The notes under the pieces: model-generated
The model's input: the letters and a program-made list of their open reading frames with translations, nothing else
Told to the model about the DNA's origin: nothing
Database searches by the model: none
Origin: Pedobacter yonginensis
GTDB lineage: Bacteria > Bacteroidota > Bacteroidia > Sphingobacteriales > Sphingobacteriaceae
Length of the DNA: 64,000 nt
Assembly (NCBI RefSeq): GCF_003173595.1
Contig: NZ_QGNZ01000003.1
Span: 62,001-126,000, forward strand
Direction of reading: 5' to 3'
Shown here: positions 54,626-63,177 of the stretch, piece after piece
Position numbering within the stretch: position 1 is the first letter of the stretch
Layout of the letters: each line of letters opens with the position of its first letter
Program-made: the position numbers and the translations under genes

Positions 54626-55930
54626 TTGAAATTAAGATTTAAAACCGCATCCCTTTTAGCCATTATTATAATTCTTTTCTACGGTTGCAAAAAAGACGTA
54701 GAAAATTTACAACCCGTTCAAAAAAAAACTGATAAAGTAATCGAATACATCAAAAGTTTAGGCTTGGACACCTCAAAAATTCAGGACTTAGGTGATATGT
54801 ACCTAGTTGAAGGGGATATATCTTTCCCTAAAAACATGACAATCCCATCTGATACAAATTTAAAGGTATCACAAACAGTGCTCACTACACCAACAATGAA
54901 TGAAACTAAATTAATGAGTACTTCGATTATTCCCAAATTTAGTCAGGCATATGAGTCTTTGGTTGGTAGAGCTAATATCACTAATGTTAGAGTGTTTATT
55001 ACCCCTTCAGCACAAAAATTTTCTATTAGCATAACAAACGCAATCAAAATGTGGAATGATGTCGGATCAGGACTTAAATTTAACATAGTTTGGGAGGAAT
55101 CAGACCCTTATGACATTAAAATCCAGATGGATGATACGCGCCAATATGCGTCATGTGGTTGGGCAAAATTTCCCGTTAATGGCCGTCCAGGCTCAGAGGT
55201 GACTTTAAGTGAAGTAGTTTTAGCCGCTAGCCAACTCAACTCAGAACAAAGAATAAGACTTATTGCTCATGAATTAGGGCATTCTATTGGCCTAAGGCAT
55301 ACAAATTGGGAAACTCTTGGTGAAGGAGATGCTGTGGAAGTTCCTGGTGTGCCAGGGCCAGATCCTAGATCGGTAATGAATGGAGAAGATTGCGGATCGA
55401 TTGGAGAACTAACTATCAAAGACAAAAAAGCGCTTTTAACCCTATATCCTCGTTACATCAATAAAGCAATCAGCAAAAAATACACGCAAACAAACTGTAA
55501 GGGTATTGGCAAACCAGACGAAACGACAATTACTGTAAGTGCTGCTGAATGTACATCAAATATTTCTCAGGAGGATGCAGATGCTCAAGCAATGAAACTA
55601 TGGAATCAAAGATGTGACCTTTTTAATCGTAATGTTGCCTCATGCGGAGGGGAAAAGCCAATAATATCTCTATCAAATCTTTTTGACAACACAATTCAAG
55701 TTAATGTGAAATATAAGTTACAATGGAATTATTTTTATATGTATGTTTATGACAACAACAACATCCAAGTGGCAAAGAAAACGGGCTTCTATCCAATACC
55801 AGTTACCGCCATCTTGTTACCTAAATCATCTAACAAAACTTACTATGTTATCGTACAAATGTTTACCAACAAGTATAAACATGATGGTGTGTTATCTGCC
55901 GTTCAAGAAATCACTTTGACAAAATATTAA
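54626..55930 (+). CDS. M57-type HEIGH metalloprotease lipoprotein with DUF5977 tail
   Basis: 434 residues. The likely start is TTG 54626 because it alone gives a complete lipoprotein signal (LLAIIIILFYGC); no ATG fits. The zinc site HELGHSIGLRH gives His215, His219 and His225 with Glu216 as base, and Met251 in SVMNGEDCG is the Met-turn, as in the dual-action HEIGH (M57) metzincins. Residues about 285-340 form DUF5977 (ISQEDADAQAMKLWNQRC), followed by a short beta domain. It is flanked by a terminator on each side, so it is a separate unit inside PUL2. Substrate unknown. Confidence 0.75.
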   Translation: MKLRFKTASLLAIIIILFYGCKKDVENLQPVQKKTDKVIEYIKSLGLDTSKIQDLGDMYLVEGDISFPKNMTIPSDTNLKVSQTVLTTPTMNETKLMSTSIIPKFSQAYESLVGRANITNVRVFITPSAQKFSISITNAIKMWNDVGSGLKFNIVWEESDPYDIKIQMDDTRQYASCGWAKFPVNGRPGSEVTLSEVVLAASQLNSEQRIRLIAHELGHSIGLRHTNWETLGEGDAVEVPGVPGPDPRSVMNGEDCGSIGELTIKDKKALLTLYPRYINKAISKKYTQTNCKGIGKPDETTITVSAAECTSNISQEDADAQAMKLWNQRCDLFNRNVASCGGEKPIISLSNLFDNTIQVNVKYKLQWNYFYMYVYDNNNIQVAKKTGFYPIPVTAILLPKSSNKTYYVIVQMFTNKYKHDGVLSAVQEITLTKY

Positions 55931-55936
55931 ATAATT

Positions 55937-55963
55937 GAGGGAGAGTACCTATCTCCCTCTTTT
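55937..55963 (+). terminator. Rho-independent terminator after the M57 gene
   Basis: GAGGGAGA (55937-55944) pairs exactly with TCTCCCTC (55952-55959), 7-base loop, then TTTT. It lies only 13 bases before the GH144 start codon. Confidence 0.75.
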
Positions 55964-55975
55964 AAATCAAAAAAA

Positions 55976-57640
55976 ATGAAAAACATCCAATTGTTCCTAC
56001 TAAGCCTCTCCTTCTTTATTTTTGCCTGTAAAAAAGGCGAAACCCCTATTACGGTTGATCCAGTAATCCCTCCTTCCTCCTACTCATTTTCCGATCTGAA
56101 GGTTAATGGTACCTACAGTGGGTTTACCTATTATGGATTAAACAGCATTCCCATTATTAAAATTACATTTTCTACACCTATAAACTTATCTTCCGCAAGC
56201 GGAAATATTACTTTAAATGATGCAAATGGCACAGCCATCGCATTCACACCAACTCTTGAGAATAACGATAATACAGTTGTAATCACACCAACAAGCTTAC
56301 AACCCATTACAAAATATATTTTAACGGTAAACACTGGCCTTCTATCAAAGGCAGGTAACAAACTACAAAGCGCCATAAGTGTTAACCTAATCACCGCCGT
56401 TGATGATACCGACAAATTTCCGCGAATTACTGACGACGAACTTTTAACCTTAGTTCAAAAGCAAACATTTAAGTACTTTTGGGATTTTGGCCACCCAACC
56501 AGCGGCCTAGCTCGAGAGCGAAATACCTCCGGCAACACGGTAACTTCTGGTGGATCTGGATTTGGAATTATGGCCTTAGTTACTGGGATCAGTCGGAATT
56601 TTATAAGCAGAGCCGATGGTCTTGCTCGTATTCAAAAGATGGTTTCCTTTTTGAAAACTGCAGAACGCTTTCACGGTGCCTATCCGCATTGGCTGGATGG
56701 AAATACCGGAAAAGTAATTCCTTTTAGTACAAAAGACAATGGTGGAGATTTAGTAGAAACTTCTTACTTAATGGCAGGACTAATCACTGCACGTCAATAT
56801 TTTAATGGTGCTGATGCTGCCGAAACTACCTTAAGAAACGACATTAATAATATCTACAATGGCGTAGAATGGAGCTGGTATAGAAAAGACAACAGCAATA
56901 CCTTGTACTGGCACTGGAGTCCGAATTACAATTGGGATATGAATCTGCCTATTAAAGGTTGGAACGAATGCTTAGTTACCTACGTTATGGCGGCTTCTTC
57001 TCCAACTTATTCTATTCCGAAAACTGTTTATGATAATGGATGGGCACAAAATGGTGCCATGAAAAATGGCAATACCTATTATGGTGTGCAACTGCCTCTT
57101 GGAACCGCCAATGGTGGGCCTTTATTTTTTGCCCATTATTCTTTTATGGGTATTAACCCTACTGGCTTAACGGATGCTTATGCCAACTATGAAACGCAAA
57201 CAAAAGCCCATACTTTAATAAATTACAACTATTGTAAAGCCAACCCACTCGGCTTTTATGGTTATGGCGAAAATGTGTGGGGCTTAACGGCAAGCGATAT
57301 AAAAAATGGCTATACAGCAAGTGCACCAGGCAACGATGTTGGTGTAATTGCGCCAACAGCAGCCATTTCATCTATAGCATACACACCAGCAGAATCCTTA
57401 CAGGCACTGAAATATTTCTATTATAAATTGGGCAATAAAACCTGGGGAGAATATGGTTTCTATGATGCATTTTCTCTACAAGATCAATGGTTTGCCACAT
57501 CAACGCTAGCCATCGATCAAGGTCCTATTGTTGTCATGATCGAAAATTATAGATCTAAACTCATCTGGAACTTATTTATGAGCGCACCTGAGGTAAAAGC
57601 AGGCATGAAAAATCTAGGCTTTAGTAGCCCAAATCTCTAA
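55976..57640 (+). CDS. GH144 endo-beta-1,2-glucanase lipoprotein with N-terminal Ig-like domain
   Basis: 554 residues: lipobox (FIFAC), an Ig-like Big_5-type domain about 40-140 (KITFSTPINLSSASG), and a glycoamylase/GH144 catalytic domain about 150-550 starting LTLVQKQTFKYFWDF. Family blocks: AYPHWLDGNTGKVIPF, DNGGDLVETSYLMAGL, LYWHWSPNYNWDMNLPI and IDQGPIVVMIENYRS. GH144 (alpha/alpha-barrel) cuts beta-1,2-glucan internally. Paralogous to the next gene, 17 bases away, which lacks the Ig-like part. Probably the surface-exposed member. Confidence 0.85.
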   Translation: MKNIQLFLLSLSFFIFACKKGETPITVDPVIPPSSYSFSDLKVNGTYSGFTYYGLNSIPIIKITFSTPINLSSASGNITLNDANGTAIAFTPTLENNDNTVVITPTSLQPITKYILTVNTGLLSKAGNKLQSAISVNLITAVDDTDKFPRITDDELLTLVQKQTFKYFWDFGHPTSGLARERNTSGNTVTSGGSGFGIMALVTGISRNFISRADGLARIQKMVSFLKTAERFHGAYPHWLDGNTGKVIPFSTKDNGGDLVETSYLMAGLITARQYFNGADAAETTLRNDINNIYNGVEWSWYRKDNSNTLYWHWSPNYNWDMNLPIKGWNECLVTYVMAASSPTYSIPKTVYDNGWAQNGAMKNGNTYYGVQLPLGTANGGPLFFAHYSFMGINPTGLTDAYANYETQTKAHTLINYNYCKANPLGFYGYGENVWGLTASDIKNGYTASAPGNDVGVIAPTAAISSIAYTPAESLQALKYFYYKLGNKTWGEYGFYDAFSLQDQWFATSTLAIDQGPIVVMIENYRSKLIWNLFMSAPEVKAGMKNLGFSSPNL

Positions 57641-57657
57641 TATATTTAATACAAACC

Positions 57658-59028
57658 ATGAAAATTACTTTCCGTTACTTCTCTATTTTACTCTTAGCTG
57701 CTTTAACGCTTCCATCTTGTGCACAGAAGATCAATCAACCTTACAATCCAGATTTATCCATCAAGAAGAATCTTTCGGATGATGCTTTGTTGGATTTAGT
57801 TGAAAAACAAACATTTCAATACTTTTGGGATGGTGCCGAACCTACTTCAGGTGCAGGTAGAGAGCGTTTCCACGTGGATAACATTTATCCAGATAACGAC
57901 AAGAGTACGGTAGCCACAGGTGCTACGGGTTTTGGTTTAATGGCTATTTTAAGTGGAATAGATCGAGGATATGTAACCAAAAAAGAAGGTTTAGAACGAC
58001 TAGATAAAATCTTGAACTTCTTAGATAAAGCAGATCGTTTTCATGGGGCTTGGCCACATTGGATTTACGGAGAAACAGGCAAAGTGCACCCATTTGGTAA
58101 AAAGGATAATGGTGGCGATTTGGTGGAAAGTTCTTTCTTGGCTCAATCGCTAATTTGTATCAACTCATATTACAAAAATGGAACTGCTGAAGAAAAAAAA
58201 CTAGCAGAAAAGGCAGATCAATTGTGGAAAGGAATCGATTTTAATTGGTACCGTAAAGGCAATCAAAATGTGTTGTATTGGCATTGGTCGCCTGAGTATC
58301 AGTGGGAAATGAATTTTCCAGTAAAGGGTTATAACGAATGCTTGATTATGTATGTTTTGGCGGCATCATCACCAACCCATACCGTTCCGGCAGAGGTGTA
58401 TCATGAAGGATGGGCCAGAAAGGGCGAGATTACAGCCAAGTTCGACTTATATGGACATCCGTTTACGATGGACTATCAAGGTCAAAAGAATTCTGTAGGG
58501 CCATTATTTTGGGCACACTACTCCTATTTGGGATTAGACCCTCGTGGATTAAAAGATCAATATGCCGATTACTGGACAAACAACGTTAATCATACGTTAG
58601 CCATTCGCGATTATTGCGTAGCTAATCCCAAAGGCTTTAAAGGATACGGTGAAAACAATTGGGGCTTAACGGCTAGCTATTCAACAAAAGGTTACGCAGC
58701 ACATAACCCACAAGAAGATTTCGGCGTAATTTCTCCAACCGCAGCCATTTCCTCTCTACCCTACACACCTAAAGAATCAATGAAGGTGATAAGACATTTA
58801 TACGAAAACTTAGGCGATAAAGTTTGGGGGAAATATGGCTTTTACGATGCCTTTTCAGAAACTGAAAACTGGTATCCAAAACGCTATTTGGGTATTGACC
58901 AAGGCCCGATGGCGGTTATGATTGAAAATCATAGATCGGGTTTGCTTTGGAAATTATTTATGCAGAACTCAGATGTGCAACGAGGATTGAAAAAATTGGG
59001 TTTTGAAAGGCCAGAATTGAGTAAATAA
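57658..59028 (+). CDS. GH144 beta-1,2-glucanase, second paralogue
   Basis: 456 residues: lipobox (LPSC) followed directly by the GH144 domain (LVEKQTFQYFWDGAEP, AWPHWIYGETGKVHPF, DNGGDLVESSFLAQSL, YWHWSPEYQWEMNFPV, IDQGPMAVMIENHRSG). It lacks the Ig-like domain of its neighbour, with which it shares the motif order across the whole catalytic domain. Two GH144 genes in tandem suggest different roles, for example surface and periplasmic cutting, but both carry lipoprotein signals. Confidence 0.85.
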   Translation: MKITFRYFSILLLAALTLPSCAQKINQPYNPDLSIKKNLSDDALLDLVEKQTFQYFWDGAEPTSGAGRERFHVDNIYPDNDKSTVATGATGFGLMAILSGIDRGYVTKKEGLERLDKILNFLDKADRFHGAWPHWIYGETGKVHPFGKKDNGGDLVESSFLAQSLICINSYYKNGTAEEKKLAEKADQLWKGIDFNWYRKGNQNVLYWHWSPEYQWEMNFPVKGYNECLIMYVLAASSPTHTVPAEVYHEGWARKGEITAKFDLYGHPFTMDYQGQKNSVGPLFWAHYSYLGLDPRGLKDQYADYWTNNVNHTLAIRDYCVANPKGFKGYGENNWGLTASYSTKGYAAHNPQEDFGVISPTAAISSLPYTPKESMKVIRHLYENLGDKVWGKYGFYDAFSETENWYPKRYLGIDQGPMAVMIENHRSGLLWKLFMQNSDVQRGLKKLGFERPELSK

Positions 59029-59042
59029 AAGAGATTTAAACC

Positions 59043-60788
59043 ATGAGAAAGACCTTACTTACCATCATTTTTATCCTATCGCTCTCAAATTTATTTGCCC
59101 AAAAGCAAAAAACATATTGCAATCCTATAAATGTAGATTACGGCTACACCCCTATCGAATCATTTACCGAATGGGGCAAACATCGTGCTACGGCCGATCC
59201 AGTAATTGTAAATTACAAAGGCGATTTTTATCTATTTAGCACCAACCAATGGGGTTACTGGCATAGTCCTGATATGCTCAACTGGAAATTTGAAGAAAGA
59301 AAATTTCTTCGCCCATGGAACAAAACGCAGGACGAACTTTGTGCTCCAGCCGTTGGAATTGTTGGCGATACCATGGTGGTTTTTGGAAGTACCTATACAA
59401 AAAACTTCACTTTATGGGGCAGTACCGATCCAAAAGGAAATAAATGGTTTCCATTGGTTGATTCATTAGAAATTGGTGGCTGGGACCCAGCGTTTTTTAC
59501 GGATGATGATGGAAAGTTTTATATGTACAATGGGAGTAGCAACAATTACCCAATGTATGGCGTTGAATTAAATCGTAAAACTTTTCAACCCATCGGAACG
59601 CGTATGCCTATGTACATTCTCCAAAGCTGGCGCTATGGCTGGCAACGATTTGGGGAGTATATGGATGATACCTTTCTTGATCCTTTTGCTGAGGGTGCGT
59701 GGATGACCAAGCACAATGGCAAATATTATTTCCAATATGGCGCTCCAGGAACCGAATTTAGTGGCTACTCTGATGGCGTTGTGGTTGGTAAAAAACCCTT
59801 GTTTTATGATAGCCCCTCAACACCGCAATCCGATCCATTAAGTTATAAAGGCGGTGGTTTCTCTCGCGGTGCTGGGCATGGCGCAACTTTTCAAGATAAC
59901 AATAAAAACTATTGGCACATCTCTACCAGTATCATCTGCGTAAAAAATACTTGGGAACGAAGAATGGGCATTTGGCCTACAGGCTTTGATAAAGACGACA
60001 TAATGTGGACGAATACCGCATTTGGCGATTATCCGCTTTATCTTCCTTCCGAAAGGAAAGAAAATGGCCCAGCAGGCCCGGGTTGGATGCTCATCAATTA
60101 TAAAAAACCAGTTACTGTATCCTCCACCCTGGGTAGTTTCAATGCAAATAATGCGGTTGATGAAAGCATAAAAACCTATTGGAGTGCAAAAACCGCTAAC
60201 AATGGCGAGTGGATTCAAACAGACCTCGGTAGTTTGGCAACCGTGAATGCTATTCAAATTAACTATGCCGACCAAGATGTTGAGTTTCTTGGAAAACAAA
60301 TGGGTACTTACCACCAATACAAAATTCTTTCCTCAGTTGATGGTAAAACTTGGACGACTTTGGTAGATAAGAGCCAGAATAAGACAGATGTTCCGCATGA
60401 CTATATTGAACTGACTAAGCCTGTTAAAACACGCTTTATCAAAATGGTGAATATCCACATGCCTACAGGTAAGTTTGCCATTAGTGGCTTACGTGTTTTT
60501 GGGAATGGGAATGGAGAAAAACCAGCTGAAGTAAAAAACCTAATTGTACTTAGAACTGAGAAAGATAAACGCAGTGCCTATATCAAATGGACCCCGGTTG
60601 ATAATGCGTTTGCATATAACCTGTATTATGGCACGGCTCCAGATAAATTGTATAACTGCATCATGATTCATGATTTTAATGAATATTGGTTTAAGGCAAT
60701 GGACAGTCAAAAAGCATATTACTTCTCTATTGAAGCAATAAATGAGAATGGCGTTTCAGCAAAAACCGAAGTAAAAAAAGTTGATTAA
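59043..60788 (+). CDS. GH43-like glycosidase with F5/8 (CBM32-like) and fibronectin III domains
   Basis: 581 residues with signal peptide ending LFA-Q. N-terminal five-blade propeller of the GH43/62 type about 40-340, with catalytic candidates Asp52 (RATADPVIV), Asp148 (GGWDPAFF) and Glu217 (DPFAEGAW). A discoidin-type domain follows at about 355-480 (WSAKTANNGEWIQTDLGS, FIKMVNI), then a fibronectin III domain about 490-580 (AYIKWTPVDNAFAYNLYYG). No lipobox. GH43 usually acts on arabinose, xylose or galactose, which is unexpected in a GH144 locus; a debranching role is possible. Confidence 0.75.
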   Translation: MRKTLLTIIFILSLSNLFAQKQKTYCNPINVDYGYTPIESFTEWGKHRATADPVIVNYKGDFYLFSTNQWGYWHSPDMLNWKFEERKFLRPWNKTQDELCAPAVGIVGDTMVVFGSTYTKNFTLWGSTDPKGNKWFPLVDSLEIGGWDPAFFTDDDGKFYMYNGSSNNYPMYGVELNRKTFQPIGTRMPMYILQSWRYGWQRFGEYMDDTFLDPFAEGAWMTKHNGKYYFQYGAPGTEFSGYSDGVVVGKKPLFYDSPSTPQSDPLSYKGGGFSRGAGHGATFQDNNKNYWHISTSIICVKNTWERRMGIWPTGFDKDDIMWTNTAFGDYPLYLPSERKENGPAGPGWMLINYKKPVTVSSTLGSFNANNAVDESIKTYWSAKTANNGEWIQTDLGSLATVNAIQINYADQDVEFLGKQMGTYHQYKILSSVDGKTWTTLVDKSQNKTDVPHDYIELTKPVKTRFIKMVNIHMPTGKFAISGLRVFGNGNGEKPAEVKNLIVLRTEKDKRSAYIKWTPVDNAFAYNLYYGTAPDKLYNCIMIHDFNEYWFKAMDSQKAYYFSIEAINENGVSAKTEVKKVD

Positions 60789-60812
60789 ATTTTAAGCATA
60801 AACACACACAGA

Positions 60813-63110
60813 ATGAATAAAGCGAATATCTTCGTTGTTTTTTTAACAATTTTAGTGCTGAACGCATCAGCGCAAACCAAAAAACCGGTTTCTGCCGAAG
60901 AAGCTAAAATGAATAGCTTCATTAATAACTTATTGGCAAAAATGACCATTGATGAAAAAATCGGTCAGCTTAATTTACCAAGCTCGGGCGACATTACCAC
61001 AGGCCAAGCAAACAGCAGTGATATTGCCAAGAAAATTAAAGATGGGCATGTAGGCGGACTATTCAACATTAAAGGCGTAGAGAAAATAAAAGCGGTTCAA
61101 AAAGTTGCGGTAGAGAATAGTCGCATGAAAATTCCATTGTTATTTGGAATGGACGTAATACATGGTTACAACACCGTTTTTCCAATTCCATTGGGCATGA
61201 GTTGTACTTGGGATATGGACGCTGTTCAAAAATCGGCAAGAGTTGCCGCCATCGAAGCCAGTGCAAGCGGAATCAACTGGACTTTCTCTCCTATGGTAGA
61301 TATTGCACGCGATCCACGTTGGGGAAGAATTTCTGAAGGCAATGGCGAAGATGCCTATTTAGGATCGCAAATAGCGAAAGCTATGGTTAGGGGCTATCAA
61401 GGTAAGTTACAGGCCAACAACGAGATATTAGCCTGTGTTAAACACTACGCACTATACGGTGCTGCAGAAGGTGGTAGAGATTACAATACTACCGATATGA
61501 GTAAGGTTAGAATGTATAACGAATACCTCCCACCATACAAAGCCGCAGTTGAGGCAGGTGCAGCAAGTATCATGGCTTCTTTTAACGAGGTTGATGGTAT
61601 TCCTGCAACAGGAAGCAAGTGGTTAATGACTGAAGTACTTCGCAACCAATGGGGTTTTAAAGGTTTTGTAGTAACCGATTATACCGGTATCCCTGAAATG
61701 ATTGCGCATGGAATGGGCGATTTGCAGACAGTATCGGCCCTAGCGTTAAACGCAGGCGTAGATATGGATATGGTTGGTGAAGGCTTTTTAGGCACATTGA
61801 AAAAATCTTTATCCGAGAAAAAAGTGAGTATCCAACAAATTGATAATGCTTGTAGGTTAATTCTTCAAGCCAAATATAAATTAGGCTTATTTACTGATCC
61901 ATATAAATTCTGTGATGCTCAAAGAGCAGAAAAAGAAGTATTTAGCCCAGAAAATCGTCTAATTGCAAGAGAGATTTCGGCAGAAAGTTTTGTTTTATTA
62001 AAAAATGATAATAACATTTTACCACTCAAAAAAACATCAACTATTGGTTTAATTGGCCCATTGGCAGATAATACTGCAAATATGTATGGTACTTGGAGTG
62101 TTGCCGCTTTGTTTGACCGCTCAGTTACGGTGCTACAAGGCTTAAAAAATGCTTTAGGCGCAGACGCTAAAATCTTAACCGCTCGAGGTTCAAATTTCTT
62201 AGCAGATTCTGTATTAGAGCACAGATATGTAAACATCCACAACCCAACCTACCTTCGCGATTCGAGAACTGAGGCTGAAATGATTAAAGAAGCTTTAAAA
62301 GTTGCCGAAAAATCGGATGTGGTGGTAGCCACCATCGGCGAGAGTTCTGAATTTACAGGAGAAAGCAGTAGCGTTACCGATATTCAAATTCCAGAAACGC
62401 AAAAGAACTTATTAAAGGCACTTGCAAAAACTGGCAAACCAATCGTTTTGGTTTTATTTACAGGCAGACCATTGGCGTTGAAGTGGGAAAATGAAAATAT
62501 CCCAGCAATCTTAAATGTGTGGTTTCCAGGTAGCGAAGCAGGTAATTCTATCGCCGATGTATTGTTCGGTAATGTAAACCCATCAGGAAAACTAAGTACA
62601 ACTTTCCCTCAAAATGTTGGTCAGGTGCCACTTTATTACGCACACAAGAATACTGGCAGACCCTTAGCAGAAGGCAAATGGTTTGAAAAATTCCGTTCGA
62701 ACTATTTAGACGTTAGCAACGATCCATTATTCCCATTTGGTTATGGTTTGAGCTACACTACCTTCTCTTATAGCGATATTAAACTCAGTTCAAACACTTT
62801 AACCAAAGGCAAATCCATCACTGCTAGCGTTACCTTAACAAACACCGGAAAATATGATGGTAAAGAAGTTGTACAACTTTACACCAGAGATTTAGTGGGT
62901 AGCATTACTCGTCCCGTTAAAGAGCTTAAAGGTTTCCAAAAAGTGAGTTTAAAAGCGGGAGAAAGCAAACAAATAAGTTTCACGATATCAGAAAACGATT
63001 TAAAATTCTACAATTCTGATTTAAAATTTGTTGCAGAGCCTGGCGATTTTAAATTGTTTATCGGTACAAACTCGCGTGATGTGAAAGAAGCATCATTTAC
63101 ATTGAAATAA
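60813..63110 (+). CDS. GH3-family beta-glucosidase (BglX-like)
   Basis: 765 residues with signal peptide ending ASA-Q, thus periplasmic. Barrel domain: IPLLFGMDVIHGYNTVFPIPLG and the nucleophile Asp289 in VVTDYTGIPEM; second domain with ILPLKK, GPLADN and GESSEFTGESSSV, in which the acid/base residue should lie; C-terminal fibronectin-like domain about 670-765 (VQLYTRDLVGSITRP). It releases terminal glucose from beta-linked oligosaccharides, which suits the last step of beta-1,2-glucan breakdown. Last gene before a strong terminator. Confidence 0.93.
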   Translation: MNKANIFVVFLTILVLNASAQTKKPVSAEEAKMNSFINNLLAKMTIDEKIGQLNLPSSGDITTGQANSSDIAKKIKDGHVGGLFNIKGVEKIKAVQKVAVENSRMKIPLLFGMDVIHGYNTVFPIPLGMSCTWDMDAVQKSARVAAIEASASGINWTFSPMVDIARDPRWGRISEGNGEDAYLGSQIAKAMVRGYQGKLQANNEILACVKHYALYGAAEGGRDYNTTDMSKVRMYNEYLPPYKAAVEAGAASIMASFNEVDGIPATGSKWLMTEVLRNQWGFKGFVVTDYTGIPEMIAHGMGDLQTVSALALNAGVDMDMVGEGFLGTLKKSLSEKKVSIQQIDNACRLILQAKYKLGLFTDPYKFCDAQRAEKEVFSPENRLIAREISAESFVLLKNDNNILPLKKTSTIGLIGPLADNTANMYGTWSVAALFDRSVTVLQGLKNALGADAKILTARGSNFLADSVLEHRYVNIHNPTYLRDSRTEAEMIKEALKVAEKSDVVVATIGESSEFTGESSSVTDIQIPETQKNLLKALAKTGKPIVLVLFTGRPLALKWENENIPAILNVWFPGSEAGNSIADVLFGNVNPSGKLSTTFPQNVGQVPLYYAHKNTGRPLAEGKWFEKFRSNYLDVSNDPLFPFGYGLSYTTFSYSDIKLSSNTLTKGKSITASVTLTNTGKYDGKEVVQLYTRDLVGSITRPVKELKGFQKVSLKAGESKQISFTISENDLKFYNSDLKFVAEPGDFKLFIGTNSRDVKEASFTLK

Positions 63111-63133
63111 AATATTATTAGGTTCCTTATTCA

Positions 63134-63166
63134 CCCCAGACTGTTGCAAAATAGCTGGGGTTTTTT
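63134..63166 (+). terminator. Rho-independent terminator of the GH operon
   Basis: CCCCAG (63134-63139) pairs with CTGGGG (63155-63160), followed by TTTTTT. The T-run is also the left edge of the next promoter. Confidence 0.88.
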
Positions 63167-63173
63167 AATTTTG
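63144..63173 (+). promoter_or_regulatory. Promoter of the esterase gene inside the terminator loop, probable leaderless start
   Basis: TTG (63144-63146), 19 bases, TAATTTTG (63166-63173), then four bases to the ATG at 63178. Both -33 and -7 elements fit the Bacteroidota consensus. Confidence 0.6.
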
Positions 63174-63177
63174 TTAC

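Noticed and set aside
59838..60317. 159-residue ORF opposite the GH43-like gene
   Set aside because: Shadow frame; the sense strand encodes continuous, recognisable domains.
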